Assembly (NCBI GenBank): GCA_035533595.1
Contig: DATLTN010000005.1
Span: 1 to 62,799 of the forward strand
From: Acidimicrobiales bacterium
GTDB taxonomy: Bacteria; Actinomycetota; Acidimicrobiia; Acidimicrobiales; Bog-793
Direction of reading: 5' to 3'
Length of the DNA stretch: 62,799 bases
Of the stretch, positions 42,481-51,876 are shown piece by piece (the stretch's first letter is position 1; every line of letters begins with the position of its first letter). The position numbers were made by a program, and so were the translations under genes. Under the pieces are notes generated by a model. It made no database searches. It saw only the letters and a list, made by a program, of their open reading frames with translations, and was not told the DNA's origin.

Positions 42481-43230
42481 GTGGACCGCGGCCGCCTGCC
42501 GGCCGGTGCGCTGCCCGCCGCGCTCGCCGCGCTGGCGCTCGGGAACCTGGGCGCGCTCCTCGCCGGCCACCGAGGGCGGGAGCGTCAGGCCCGCCCGCCT
42601 CGTCGGGAACCCGACGGTCGCGGCGCCGGCGACGGGAGCGCTCTCTGGTCGGCCATCGGGTGGAGCGCCGTTCACCTGCTGTTCCTCGCGCTCATCGTCG
42701 CCGGTACCTTCGTCACCCACCCCTTCTTCGGAACTCAGGGAGCGGACTTGACCCAACAGCTCAACCCCGCAATCGACGGCCAGGTGGCACCCTTCCCGCC
42801 CGCGCACCTGGTGCCGAAGGGCGTGCCGCCCTGCACGAGCGGAGCGGTCGCCGCCACTCTCGCCGCGGTCTCGCCCGCGGCCGCGAGGATCACGATCCGG
42901 CTCAGCAACTCCTCGGAAGCCTCCTGTCGTCTCGGTGCCGTCGCGACCGTGGTGGCGGTCGGTGGTGCGGCGCCGGTCGCCGCCGCCCCGACGCCTCCGC
43001 GGCCGACGAACTCGATCGGGCCCGTGCTCGCTCCCGGCGACGGGGCCACGGCGCTGCTGACGGCGCGCTGCGCGGACGCTCGTGGCGGCGGTCGCGGCTT
43101 CAAGGCGCTCTCGATCCGCTGGGCGGGAGGCTCGGCGCGCGCGACGCTCCCGCCCGCGAGCTTCCTCACGGCCGGCGGGAGCGGTTGCGTGCTCTCGGTC
43201 TCCGCCTTGGTGTGGAGCTCCGGAGGATGA
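42481..43230 (+). CDS. membrane protein with exported DUF4232-like domain
   Basis: 249 residues if translation starts at the GTG at 42481. Two membrane segments (about residues 10-28 and 59-80) are followed by an exported beta domain. That domain contains PPCTSGAVAATLAAVSPAA, ITIRLSNSSEASCRLGAV and a C-terminal GSGCVLSVSALVWS, resembling DUF4232 with its two disulfide Cys. The frame is open back to 42361 and encodes another hydrophobic helix (LFLVDLAAFLAAAVAYAV), but with no usual start codon there. The true N terminus is therefore probably longer. The next gene overlaps its stop by 4 bp. Confidence 0.6.
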   Translation: MDRGRLPAGALPAALAALALGNLGALLAGHRGRERQARPPRREPDGRGAGDGSALWSAIGWSAVHLLFLALIVAGTFVTHPFFGTQGADLTQQLNPAIDGQVAPFPPAHLVPKGVPPCTSGAVAATLAAVSPAAARITIRLSNSSEASCRLGAVATVVAVGGAAPVAAAPTPPRPTNSIGPVLAPGDGATALLTARCADARGGGRGFKALSIRWAGGSARATLPPASFLTAGGSGCVLSVSALVWSSGG

Positions 43231-44081
43231 CCGCCGCTGTCGGCCCCTACGACGACCCGCTCGGCAGTGCGCCGGGGGGCTCGCGCCTGCAGGGCAAGGT
43301 GGCGCTCCTCGTGGGCGCTGGGCAGACGCCGGGGCTGTCCATCGGGAACGGCCGGGCCGCGGCGGTGTTGTACGCGCGCGAGGGCGCGCGCCTGTTCTGC
43401 GTCGACCGCGACCTCGACTCTGCGAGCGAGACCGCGGCGGCGATCACCGCCGAGGGGGGCGAGGCGACGGCCTTTCGCGCCGATGTGACGAGAGAGGACG
43501 AGGTCGCCGCGCTCGTCGCCGGCTGCGTCGAGCACTTCGGGCGGATCGACATCCTCCACAACAACGTCGGTGCCGGCCTCGCGCTCGGCGACGCGCCGGT
43601 CGCCGATGTCGACAGCGACGCCTTCGACAGGGTGATGGCGGTCAACCTCCGCTCGATGGTGATCACCTGCAAGCACGCGCTGCCGGTGCTGCGGGCGCAG
43701 CGCTCAGGGGTGATCCTCAACATCTCGTCCTTCGCCGCCTACAGCAACTACCCCTACATCGCCTACAAGACCTCCAAGGCGGGGGTGATCGCCCTCACCC
43801 AGAACCTCGCGATCAGCAACGCCGAGTACAACATCCGCGCCAACGTCGTCGTGCCGGGGCTGATCAACACGCCGATGGCCGTCGACAACCGCATCGGTGT
43901 GATCGGGGACTCCCGCGAGGAGGTGATCGCGAAGCGCGACGCGCAGGTGCCCCTCAACCAGAAGATGGGCACCGCCTGGGACGTCGCGCACGCCGCGCTC
44001 TACCTCTGCTCGGACGAGGCCAGCTTCATCACCGGCGTCTCGCTGGTGGTGGACGGCGGACAGAGCCTGCGGATCGGCTGA
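43227..44081 (+). CDS. short-chain dehydrogenase/reductase (SDR)
   Basis: 284 residues from an ATG with GGAGG, overlapping the preceding stop (ATGA). The cofactor segment reads VALLVGAGQTPGLSIGNGRA, a somewhat extended Gly motif, followed by LFCVDRDLDSA with Asp favouring NAD. ILHNNVGAG and the active site NISSFAAYSNYPYIAYKTSK contain Ser, Tyr and Lys. The C terminus SFITGVSLVVDGGQSL is typical. The substrate is unknown; coupling to a DUF4232-like protein gene suggests only shared expression. Confidence 0.9.
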   Translation: MTAAVGPYDDPLGSAPGGSRLQGKVALLVGAGQTPGLSIGNGRAAAVLYAREGARLFCVDRDLDSASETAAAITAEGGEATAFRADVTREDEVAALVAGCVEHFGRIDILHNNVGAGLALGDAPVADVDSDAFDRVMAVNLRSMVITCKHALPVLRAQRSGVILNISSFAAYSNYPYIAYKTSKAGVIALTQNLAISNAEYNIRANVVVPGLINTPMAVDNRIGVIGDSREEVIAKRDAQVPLNQKMGTAWDVAHAALYLCSDEASFITGVSLVVDGGQSLRIG

Positions 44082-44250
44082 CTGCCGGGCCAAGCGGCAG
44101 CTGGCGCTATCGCTCGAGGGGAGCCCGCCCGAGCGGCGACGAGCGGTCCCCATCTCGCCGCAGGGCGTGCGCCGCTACCGCCCGGAGAAGGATCGCCGCT
44201 GCAGCGCCGAAGCTTTGCTCGGCCCGCGGGCGTGCTCGGCACCGCGGATT

Positions 44251-45078
<828 letters not shown>

Positions 45079-45293
45079 GCTGTCGGCGCTGAGCTCTCTT
45101 GCTCGACGTGCCGTCCTTCGAGTGCGGCGTTCACCTGCGACCGCTATGGGTCTCTCGCTGTCCCCGCGGTTCGCTGAGTATCTGAGTGCATTGCCCGAAG
45201 GGGCGATGGTTCCTGCACTTCGCTCGGTCGGCTTGCGGCGTGCCGAGCGAGGGTCAGCGACCAGCGAGGACGGTGTTCGGCCTGAGGTGAGCG

Positions 45294-46019
45294 TCAGCCA
45301 CCGGTGCTCGGCGTCGTCGCGTCTCGCCGCGGCCGGTTGGCGCCGGACGGGGAGCAGACCGAGGTCCCGCACATCGGGCCACTCTGCACCGAAATGTCGC
45401 CCGGTGGCCCCGCGCCGCTAATCCACCACGACGGCGCGTGGATCTTGGTGCCACAGATGGCATTGGCTCGTATGAAGAACGGGCTGTTCAGGTCGATGCC
45501 GGTGCCGTTGAAGTTCATTCGGCCGCCCGTGCCGGGGTCGGGGTAGTTCGGGACGCCGTTGGCCCGCATGCACTGGGAGTACTGCACGAGCGACGCCTGG
45601 TTCGGCGGCGTCAGGTCTCTCGCCCCGGCACGGAGAGCCGACGATGCCGCGGCGAGATACCCGTTGCATGGAGCGGTCCCGCTGTGGACTGCGTTGGAGA
45701 GCGACCCGGCGGAGCCCGGGATGGCGATGTTGATCACCCCATGGGAGTCGATCGTTGGGTCTGGCTGACTTGGATCGCCGTGGCCGCGCATGCAGGTCGC
45801 CCACTCGACGAGTGACTGTGCCGCGTTCGTCTTCGGCGCGACCGCTGCGCGGGCGGTGGCACCGATGCTTGTCGAGACGTTGGCTACCGAGGGGGCGCCC
45901 GAACCCGTGCCCCCGCACGCGGCGAGCCCGAGGGCGATCGCCGTGACGGCGAAAGCGAGGCCGCCGGATCGGCGACAGCGCGCCGTCCGCTCCCTCCGTC
46001 CCGCTCGTCGACCTTCCAT
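45294..46019 (-). CDS. lipoprotein with CMRxNGVPNYPDP motif
   Basis: 241 residues from an ATG. Basic N terminus, hydrophobic core and lipobox (FAVTAIALGLAACGGTG) give a signal peptidase II site. Two related repeats follow: EWATCMRGHGDPSQPDP and YSQCMRANGVPNYPDP, each CM(R)xxGxPxxPDP, with an NFNGTGIDLNSPFFIRANAICG segment after the second. Cysteines suggest disulfides outside the cell. This secreted family is common in actinobacteria but has no known function to me. A related, broken gene lies at 49447-50046. Confidence 0.75.
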   Translation of the reverse strand: MEGRRAGRRERTARCRRSGGLAFAVTAIALGLAACGGTGSGAPSVANVSTSIGATARAAVAPKTNAAQSLVEWATCMRGHGDPSQPDPTIDSHGVINIAIPGSAGSLSNAVHSGTAPCNGYLAAASSALRAGARDLTPPNQASLVQYSQCMRANGVPNYPDPGTGGRMNFNGTGIDLNSPFFIRANAICGTKIHAPSWWISGAGPPGDISVQSGPMCGTSVCSPSGANRPRRDATTPSTGG

Positions 46020-46265
46020 CTTCTGTCTCCCTGTCGAGCTTTCGAGACAGTTGTATGACGGAAATGTCCCACCGAGGTCGCGACTGTGACCTCGGTGTGA
46101 CCCGCTCGGTGGGCGACTTCCCCGTTCACGCCGGCCGGCTGCATACGCGTGTCGCGTGGGGGAACGCTCCGCACCGGTGAAGCGAGCGGCCTGCGGCCCA
46201 GCGACGTGATTTGTGGCGGGCGCCGCCTGCGGCTCGTACCGACACTGAAGCGATACCCGCGAGCG

Positions 46266-46412
46266 GTGGAATCCCCAGAGCTCGTCGTCGCCAGCATTGG
46301 GGAATGGCGAGCCTGGTTGCGCACCCACCATTCCGACTCAGGCGGCGTGTGGCTCGTGCTCGCCAAGAAGGGTACGACCCACCCGACAACGCTCTCGTAC
46401 GACGAGGCGCTC
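46266..46412 (+). pseudogene. YdeI/OmdA-type protein, 5' fragment
   Basis: From a GTG the frame reads ESPELVVASIGEWRAWL, then SGGVWLVLAKKGTTHPTTL and SYDEALG, the start of YdeI/OmpD-associated family proteins. The expected continuation (EALCHGWIDG) is absent and the frame turns to unrelated residues. The following 250 bp hold short coding-like shreds in two other frames. This looks like a deletion or frameshift remnant. Confidence 0.55.
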
Positions 46413-46667
46413 GGGGCTACGCGCCTTTACCGCCAGCTACCTCAAGGCGTACCTGCGTACCCACGCTGGCGATCAGCGCACGCGCAACGTCAACGATCGC
46501 TCGGAGACCTTGCGGAGTAGTGATTCATCATGGGCTGCGTCATCGCGCCGGGTTTCGAAGAGCAGACGTCGACGTCCCCGGAGGTCGATACGAGGTGCTG
46601 GAGGCACGCTGGATCCAGTTGCCTGATCGGGGCAATGGCGCGAGCGACGCGGAGATCTTCCGAGTGG
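46413..46667. other. decayed sequence between YdeI fragment and CDF gene
   Basis: No intact gene. One frame has YLKAYLRTHAGDQRTRNVND (about 46434-46495), another VLEARWIQLPDRGNGASDAE with EIFRVVSA (about 46590-46678). These look like pieces of one or two formerly intact genes. Families not recognised. Confidence 0.35.
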
Positions 46668-47267
46668 TCAGTGCTTGAACGCTGCCCAAGCCTCGCGCGC
46701 GCCGTAGTAGACGAGGACGTAACCGGCAGCTGGGTCAGCCCACCACCAACCCGCGGCGGCGTTCAACACGAGTCCGACGAGCACGGCCGTAGCGAGAATG
46801 CCATCCACCATGGTGACGCGGCCTTCGGTTTGTAGCACCGTATTGCCGAGTGCGGCACCGGTGCGCGCCTTGCCCGCGGCGAGAGTGAACATCGCCGCCG
46901 CGGTGCCCGCTGTCCAGACGATCCCGAGGGGGCTGTGGCGCGGGTGGAAACCAGCGACGAGCACGAGCGTGCTCTGGATCGCGAGATAGATGACGAGCGC
47001 GGCGAACGACGAGCCGATCAGCCGCATCGCCCGGCGCTGCCGTTCTTCGGCAACGTCGGCCAGTTCCCACAGCACCACCGTCGACGCGCCGATCTCGATC
47101 AGACTGTCGAGATCGAAGCCCGCCAGCGCGACCGAGCGTGCCGCAATCGCGCCGATGGCCAACACAACGAGCCCGACGACGTTCCAGGCGAGGGTGGCGT
47201 ACTCAAGGCGACGGCCATGGCGCAGCAGAATCGCACGATCCGCTGCGAGTATCGCTGTTTGTGGCAC
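46668..47267 (-). CDS. CDF-type cation transporter membrane domain, no cytosolic domain
   Basis: 199 residues from a GTG at 47267; an in-frame TTG at 47324 would add 19. About six membrane helices, beginning LEYATLAWNVVGLVVLAIGA, with FDLDSLIEIGASTVVLWEL corresponding to the CDF metal-site helix (SxxADxxxD-type; here D-L-D-S-L-I-E). The usual C-terminal cytosolic domain is absent. It may be an atypical or reduced member of the cation efflux family. The same strand carries a full-length CDF protein 80 bp upstream. Confidence 0.7.
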   Translation of the reverse strand: MPQTAILAADRAILLRHGRRLEYATLAWNVVGLVVLAIGAIAARSVALAGFDLDSLIEIGASTVVLWELADVAEERQRRAMRLIGSSFAALVIYLAIQSTLVLVAGFHPRHSPLGIVWTAGTAAAMFTLAAGKARTGAALGNTVLQTEGRVTMVDGILATAVLVGLVLNAAAGWWWADPAAGYVLVYYGAREAWAAFKH

Positions 47268-47347
47268 GGAGTCACTCTTGCATGGCCGAGGCCGGGGGAG
47301 ATCCCCTCTAATGATCTCCGGCAAACTTTTCGCGACTCGATTCGGAG

Positions 47348-48277
47348 CTACTGCTCAGCTGACAAGACGTGCGGTGACCACAGCACCGCACGGGTTTCGG
47401 GCACCGCCGCGACGACGGCACGTTCGACCCGTCGACCGAGAGCTTCGGCGTAGTCGAGTGTCGAGGTGGCCGGGATGAAGCCCTCGATGTCAAAGAGCAG
47501 CGCGCGGCCCGACCAGCGAGCGCGAACGTGGACGTGTTCGATACCAGCGACATCGAGGGCCGCTGTCTCCGCGTGCAACACCAATTCCGGATCGACACCG
47601 TCCATGAGGTGCCCGACCACCTCGGATGTGACTTCCCATCCGACGTGCACGATAAAGGCGGTGATGAATAGACCGGCGAGGCCGTCAGCCCAGTGGACTC
47701 CGGCCGCGGTCGCTGCGAGACCGCCCAGCGCGCCAGCCGACGAGATTGCGTCGAGCCAGGAATGCTTGGCGTCCGCCATGAGTGTCATGGAATGGATTCG
47801 CTTGCCGACTTTGCCTTTGTAGCGAGCGACGACCTGATTGCCGACGATGCCAACGCCTGCGGCGATCATGCCGATCGCGAAGTGGGAGGTTCGGCCGTGC
47901 TCGGTGAGCTTGTGAACGCTCACGATCCCGGCGAAGACGGCACTTGCCCAGATCGCAAACGACACCCCGACCCCGGCGAGGTCCTCGGCGCGGTCGAAGC
48001 CATAGGTGTGATCCGGTGTTGCCGCGCGTCGCGAGAAGCGGAAGCCGATGAACACCACGAGCGAGGTGGAGACATCGGAGAGGTTGTGCAGCGCATCACC
48101 AAGCAGGCCGACCGAACCGCTCAACACCGCAACGGTCAGCTCGACCGCGCCCGTGATCGCCAAGCCGATTGCCGAAATGCCGATTGCACGATTTGCGGCG
48201 ACCCGGTGCTCGGCGTCCTCGGTCGCTTCGGTTGGAGGGAACGGGTTCCAGCTGTTCGACTCGCCCAATTTGTGCAT
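47348..48277 (-). CDS. cation diffusion facilitator family transporter (Zn2+/metal efflux)
   Basis: 309 residues from an ATG with a GGAG site. Six membrane helices carry both metal-site motifs, GDALHNLSDVSTSL and MADAKHSWLDAISS (HxxxD pattern), followed by a cytosolic C-terminal domain with EHVHVRARWSGRALLFDIE, the usual metal-binding regulatory fold. It exports Zn2+, Co2+ or similar ions by proton antiport. A small palindrome GTTCC-TTC-GGAAC lies upstream at 48287-48299. It is followed by a second, truncated CDF protein. Confidence 0.92.
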   Translation of the reverse strand: MHKLGESNSWNPFPPTEATEDAEHRVAANRAIGISAIGLAITGAVELTVAVLSGSVGLLGDALHNLSDVSTSLVVFIGFRFSRRAATPDHTYGFDRAEDLAGVGVSFAIWASAVFAGIVSVHKLTEHGRTSHFAIGMIAAGVGIVGNQVVARYKGKVGKRIHSMTLMADAKHSWLDAISSAGALGGLAATAAGVHWADGLAGLFITAFIVHVGWEVTSEVVGHLMDGVDPELVLHAETAALDVAGIEHVHVRARWSGRALLFDIEGFIPATSTLDYAEALGRRVERAVVAAVPETRAVLWSPHVLSAEQ

Positions 48278-48496
48278 CGCTTCTCCGTTCCTTCGGAACC
48301 CATTCTCCCGGCTCGAAAGTAGTTACGCACATTGCGACGCGGTCGCACTTGGGGTGCGTTCGTGTCCCAGGTGTCGTCATGAGAAGAGCGCCAGCGCTCC
48401 CACTTTCGGCAACATCCGACGATTGCCCTGAGGGGCCATGGAGCCTGACCCGGTGGCTCGGACACCCAAGCTGAGGCGATCACTCGTCTCGGACAG

Positions 48497-48880
48497 TCAG
48501 GTGAGGGTCGTCAGCGGTCCACGAGGCGTGCACAGGGCAGCGCACCTGATGCAGAACTGAGTCGCCGGGATGGCGCGCAGCCGCTCCTCGCCGATCGGCG
48601 CTGCGCAACGCTGGCAGCGGCCGTAGTTCCCCTCCGCAAGGCGCCGGATCGCCCCTTCCACTCCCGCGAGCGCATGCTCTGCGTCGCTGAGGCGCGTCGC
48701 GAGGCGGGCGCGCTCGAAAGCGATCGTCGCCCCTTCGGGGTCGTGCTCGTCGTCGCCGTTCGAGCCCGAGGCGGCCGCCACCACCTCGGCGACGTCGGCA
48801 GTGAGGCTCGCGATGCTCGCGAGGAGCGCCTCCCGTTCCTTGACGAGCAGTTCGGCGATCGCGGCCACTCGCGGTGGCAC
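48497..48880 (-). CDS. DksA/TraR-family zinc-finger protein
   Basis: 127 residues from a GTG. An N-terminal coiled coil (ELLVKEREALLASIASL, then ERARLATRLSDAEHALAGV) precedes the C4 zinc finger, YGRCQRCAAPIGEERLRAI then QFCIRCAALC (CxxC-x17-CxxC), as in DksA, TraR and YocK-like proteins. These bind RNA polymerase through the secondary channel and tune transcription. The size fits small actinobacterial members. The start follows the preceding gene's stop by 3 bp. Confidence 0.88.
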   Translation of the reverse strand: MPPRVAAIAELLVKEREALLASIASLTADVAEVVAAASGSNGDDEHDPEGATIAFERARLATRLSDAEHALAGVEGAIRRLAEGNYGRCQRCAAPIGEERLRAIPATQFCIRCAALCTPRGPLTTLT

Positions 48881-48883
48881 CGA

Positions 48884-49462
48884 CTACGGCGTCATCGCGG
48901 GGCAGCCGAGGTAGCCGGCGGCGATGCTCGTGATGCGGTCGCCCGGCCCCGTCGGTACGGGCGGGCCGCTCAGGTAGCCGATCAGCGAGCCGGCGTCCGA
49001 CGTGACCGACCACGAGCCACCCTGGGCCGAGGAGGTCTCGAAGGCCGTCCCATAAAGCGCGCGCCCCGCCGTCACCGTGTCGCCGATCAGCAGTCCCCGC
49101 GCCGTCGTGTAGGTGGTGCCGTGCTCCCCGTAGGCCTGGTAGCCGTCGAAGCGCCCCCGCTGGAAGAAGACCTCGGCGGCGGGCCAGCTCGCGACCTCGA
49201 AGGTGCCGCAGCCACCCTCGTTGTCGTAGGTGGGGCCGCTGCGCGGTGCCCCGAGGAGGCGCTGCAGGATCGTGAGCGCGCCCGCCTCACCGCTCCCGAA
49301 GGCGAGCGGGCCCATCGCCTGCGGGCCGAGCAGCACCCGCCCGGCGTGGGCCGCCCCCGACGACCTGTGGAGGGTCGGCGCCGCGTCGACGGTGTAGCCG
49401 AGCGCCGCGGAGAGGACAGCTGCGGCGAGGAGGGAGCGGGCGCGGCTTATGTCCTCACCCAC
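48884..49462 (-). CDS. secreted hypothetical protein
   Basis: 192 residues from a GTG at 49462. An N-terminal signal sequence or anchor (SRARSLLAAAVLSAALGYTV) is followed by a Gly-rich exported part with LGPQAMGPLAFGSGEAGAL, GCGTFEVASWPAAEVFF, YTTARGLLIGDTVTAG and a C-terminal LGCPAMTP. Two Cys could pair. I recognise no domain. It overlaps the 3' end of a broken lipoprotein gene by 16 bp and is followed 3 bp later by the DksA-like gene. Confidence 0.6.
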   Translation of the reverse strand: MGEDISRARSLLAAAVLSAALGYTVDAAPTLHRSSGAAHAGRVLLGPQAMGPLAFGSGEAGALTILQRLLGAPRSGPTYDNEGGCGTFEVASWPAAEVFFQRGRFDGYQAYGEHGTTYTTARGLLIGDTVTAGRALYGTAFETSSAQGGSWSVTSDAGSLIGYLSGPPVPTGPGDRITSIAAGYLGCPAMTP

Positions 49463-50046
49463 CCTTCCGAGGAGGCGGCGCCGGGCGGCGCGCCGCACTT
49501 TCTTGCCGCCTTCGCGTAGCCCGGCGTGTCGATGCCGAGACTCGTGGATTTGGAGATCCCCGAGCCGCCTTCGCCATCCGGATCGGGGAAGTTCGGGAGG
49601 CCGTTCGTTTCCATGCACTCAGAGACCTTCAACATGGCTGCAAGGTGCGCCACCTGCCCTGCCTGTGTCGGTGGTGCCATCCCGGCGGCACCCGCGTTTG
49701 CCGCGCAATCCGCGGTGAGGAACTGCGGAGAGGTCTGGTCGATGTCTTACAGCGTGCCGTTCGGGAACCCGCCGCCAGGCTGTGGGTCCGGGAACTTGGG
49801 CACACCATGGGTCTGAATGCACGTTGCGTAAGAGAGCTGCGCCTTCTGCATGTCAGGCGACGGGGGTGGGCCGCTATTACCTGCCGTCGGGGTGCCGCGG
49901 GATGTCGTCGTCGAACCGATGATCGCCACTGCCGAGGTGGGAGAGCCCCCGCAGGCGACTGCGAGCAAGCCGACTGCCGGGAGCGCGAGTAGGGGCGCTG
50001 GCTCACGCCCGAGCTGCTGGTGCCGCGGCCGCGCCGATTCCTGCAC
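49447..50046 (-). pseudogene. CMxxxGxPNFPDP lipoprotein gene interrupted by a TAA
   Basis: Reading from a GTG at 50046 (an earlier start at 50133 is possible) there is a lipobox, ALPAVGLLAVACGGSP. A first motif CIQTHGVPKFPDP follows, then an in-frame TAA at 49747-49749. The same frame goes straight on (DIDQTSPQFLTADCAANAG) to a second motif, CMETNGLPNFPDPDGEGG, and to the stop at 49447. Thus one gene, related to that at 45294-46019, is split by a single nonsense codon (likely from Tyr or Gln). Confidence 0.75.
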
Positions 50047-50199
50047 AGGCTCACCCGTACCCTCGTGCGCCCGAAAGCGTGCGAACCCTCCGAGTGCCCT
50101 TCGCAGATGGCCTACCAATGACCACATGGCCAACTCGAAAGGGACCGGGGGCGCACCCCGCGAGCATCGCGCCGCCGAGGAGGACTTCCCGGGCGCGGG

Positions 50200-50922
50200 C
50201 TACAGCACGTTGACGGCGCGCGAGACGACGACCGCCACGGTGAGCAGCGAGGCGAGGGACTGCACCGCCATCAGCAGCTTCGCCCAGCCGGTGAGGGGCA
50301 TCGTGTCGGTCGGGCTGAAGGCGGTGGCGTTGGTGAACGAGGTGTAGAGGTAGTCGTAGAACTTCGGCGTCCACCAGCTCGCGCACTCGGGCGTCGACAT
50401 CTGCGGGAACAGGAAGTCCGGTCGAGGGTGGCTGGCGAGGGTTCGCGCCGCGGGGCCGCCGCGGTCGAGCTCCCAGTACCAGAGGCCGAAGACGATGATG
50501 TTCGTCAACCAGACCGGGAGGGAGGCCTCGACGAGTCCGCGTCCGTCCTGCAGCGCGCGCCCATTGCCTAACAGCGCGTGGATCAGCTCGAGGAGCGAGA
50601 CGACGTTCGCGAGGTTGATCAGGGCGATGAGGGCGATGCCGAGCACCCGCAGGCGCTGCTCCTCTTTGGTGATGCGCCCCGGGTTGATGGCGAGCAGCAG
50701 CAGGCACAGCGCCCCCTCGACCGAGGGGAGGAGGAAGTGCGGGCCGAGGCCCCGCACCACCTTGTCGGGGAGCAGGAGCTGGAAGACGATCGCGACCGCC
50801 ACCGCCAGCGAGGCGGGCCAGCGGTGCTCGCCGAGCGTGGGGAGGCCCCACGCGACCTGCCCCTCGGTCGGCCGCTCGACGCCGGGGGGCTCGGGAGGGC
50901 CGCCCGGGGATGCCGTGCTCAC
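50200..50922 (-). CDS. four-helix membrane protein, DUF1345/ion-channel-like
   Basis: 240 residues from a GTG. Four or five membrane segments at about residues 40-60, 70-90, 95-120, 140-160 and 210-235. The C-terminal part FYDYLYTSFTNATAFSPTDT, then AKLLMAVQSLASLLTVAVVV, resembles the pore-loop-then-helix arrangement seen in uncharacterised DUF1345-type proteins and in small ion-channel domains. The function is not known. It stands alone on this strand between a broken lipoprotein gene and the exonuclease gene. Confidence 0.6.
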   Translation of the reverse strand: MSTASPGGPPEPPGVERPTEGQVAWGLPTLGEHRWPASLAVAVAIVFQLLLPDKVVRGLGPHFLLPSVEGALCLLLLAINPGRITKEEQRLRVLGIALIALINLANVVSLLELIHALLGNGRALQDGRGLVEASLPVWLTNIIVFGLWYWELDRGGPAARTLASHPRPDFLFPQMSTPECASWWTPKFYDYLYTSFTNATAFSPTDTMPLTGWAKLLMAVQSLASLLTVAVVVSRAVNVL

Positions 50923-50973
50923 AGCGAGAACGTAGCGAGCGGTCGCCCTCGGACCGGGGATGCTCGGGTGCGC

Positions 50974-51876
50974 TCAGCGGGAGGCGGCGAGACGGGTGGC
51001 GCGGGGGAGGAGCTCGGCGCTGCCGAGGCGCTCCGCCCAGCCGGCGAGCTCGGAGGTGGGCCCCCGCCAGCGGAGCGACTCGGTGTCGCCGAGGATCGTC
51101 GGGTCGATGCGCAGTGTCGCGAGATCGAGGAAGCGTTCGGCGAGCGGCCGCCCCTCGGCGAGGGTGGCGGCGAGCTTCTCGGCGCCGCGCGCCGCGCGCT
51201 GCAACGCCGGCGGCCAGTCGTGGGCCGCGTCGGGGATCGCCGCGATGTGGCCGTAGTGGGAGAGGACGACCGCTGCGCTCCGCTTCCCCCAGCCGGGGAG
51301 GCCGGGGAAGCCGTCGGCGCTGTCCCCGACGAGGGCGAGCCAATCCGGGATCGACGCGGGCGCGACCCCGAACTTCTCGATCACCCCTGCCTCGTCGGAG
51401 ACGACGCCGCTGCGGCGGTCGAGCTGCACGACGCGCGAGCCGCTCACGCACTGCGCGAGGTCCTTGTCCGGGGTGCAGATCACCACCTGCGAGACGCGAG
51501 CGTCGGCCGCGGCGGTCGTCGCCGCGGAGGCGAGGGCGTCGTCGGCCTCGAGCTCGACCATCGGCCAGACCACCACCCCGAGCGCGGTGAGCGCCTCCTC
51601 GAGCGGAACGAACTGCGAGGTGATCTCCTCGGGGACGCCGCTCCCGTCCTTGTAGGTCGGCCACAGGTCGTTGCGGAAGGACTCGATGACGTGGTCGGTG
51701 GCCACCCCGAGGTGGGTGACCCCGCTCGAGAAGAGCGCGAGCACCGACACGAGCACGCCCTGCACCCCGCCGAGGGGGCCGCCGGTCGGTCGGCCGCGGT
51801 TGCCGAAGTGGTGGCGGAAAAGCTCGTAGGTGCCGTCGAGGAGGTGCGGGCGCAGCGTCGCCCCGCCGCCCGTCAC
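50974..51876 (-). CDS. 5'-3' exonuclease (FEN/PolI-N type)
   Basis: 300 residues from a GTG that overlaps the aminotransferase stop (GTGA). Acidic metal-ligand motifs are in order: LLDGTYELFR, MVELEADDALASAA, ICTPDKDLAQCV and LVGDSADGFPGLPGWGKRSA, as in the 5' nuclease domain of DNA polymerase I. It is a free-standing nuclease, not fused to polymerase, and probably removes flaps or RNA primers. Translational coupling to an aminotransferase gene is likely an actinobacterial accident of packing. Confidence 0.92.
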   Translation of the reverse strand: MTGGGATLRPHLLDGTYELFRHHFGNRGRPTGGPLGGVQGVLVSVLALFSSGVTHLGVATDHVIESFRNDLWPTYKDGSGVPEEITSQFVPLEEALTALGVVVWPMVELEADDALASAATTAAADARVSQVVICTPDKDLAQCVSGSRVVQLDRRSGVVSDEAGVIEKFGVAPASIPDWLALVGDSADGFPGLPGWGKRSAAVVLSHYGHIAAIPDAAHDWPPALQRAARGAEKLAATLAEGRPLAERFLDLATLRIDPTILGDTESLRWRGPTSELAGWAERLGSAELLPRATRLAASR

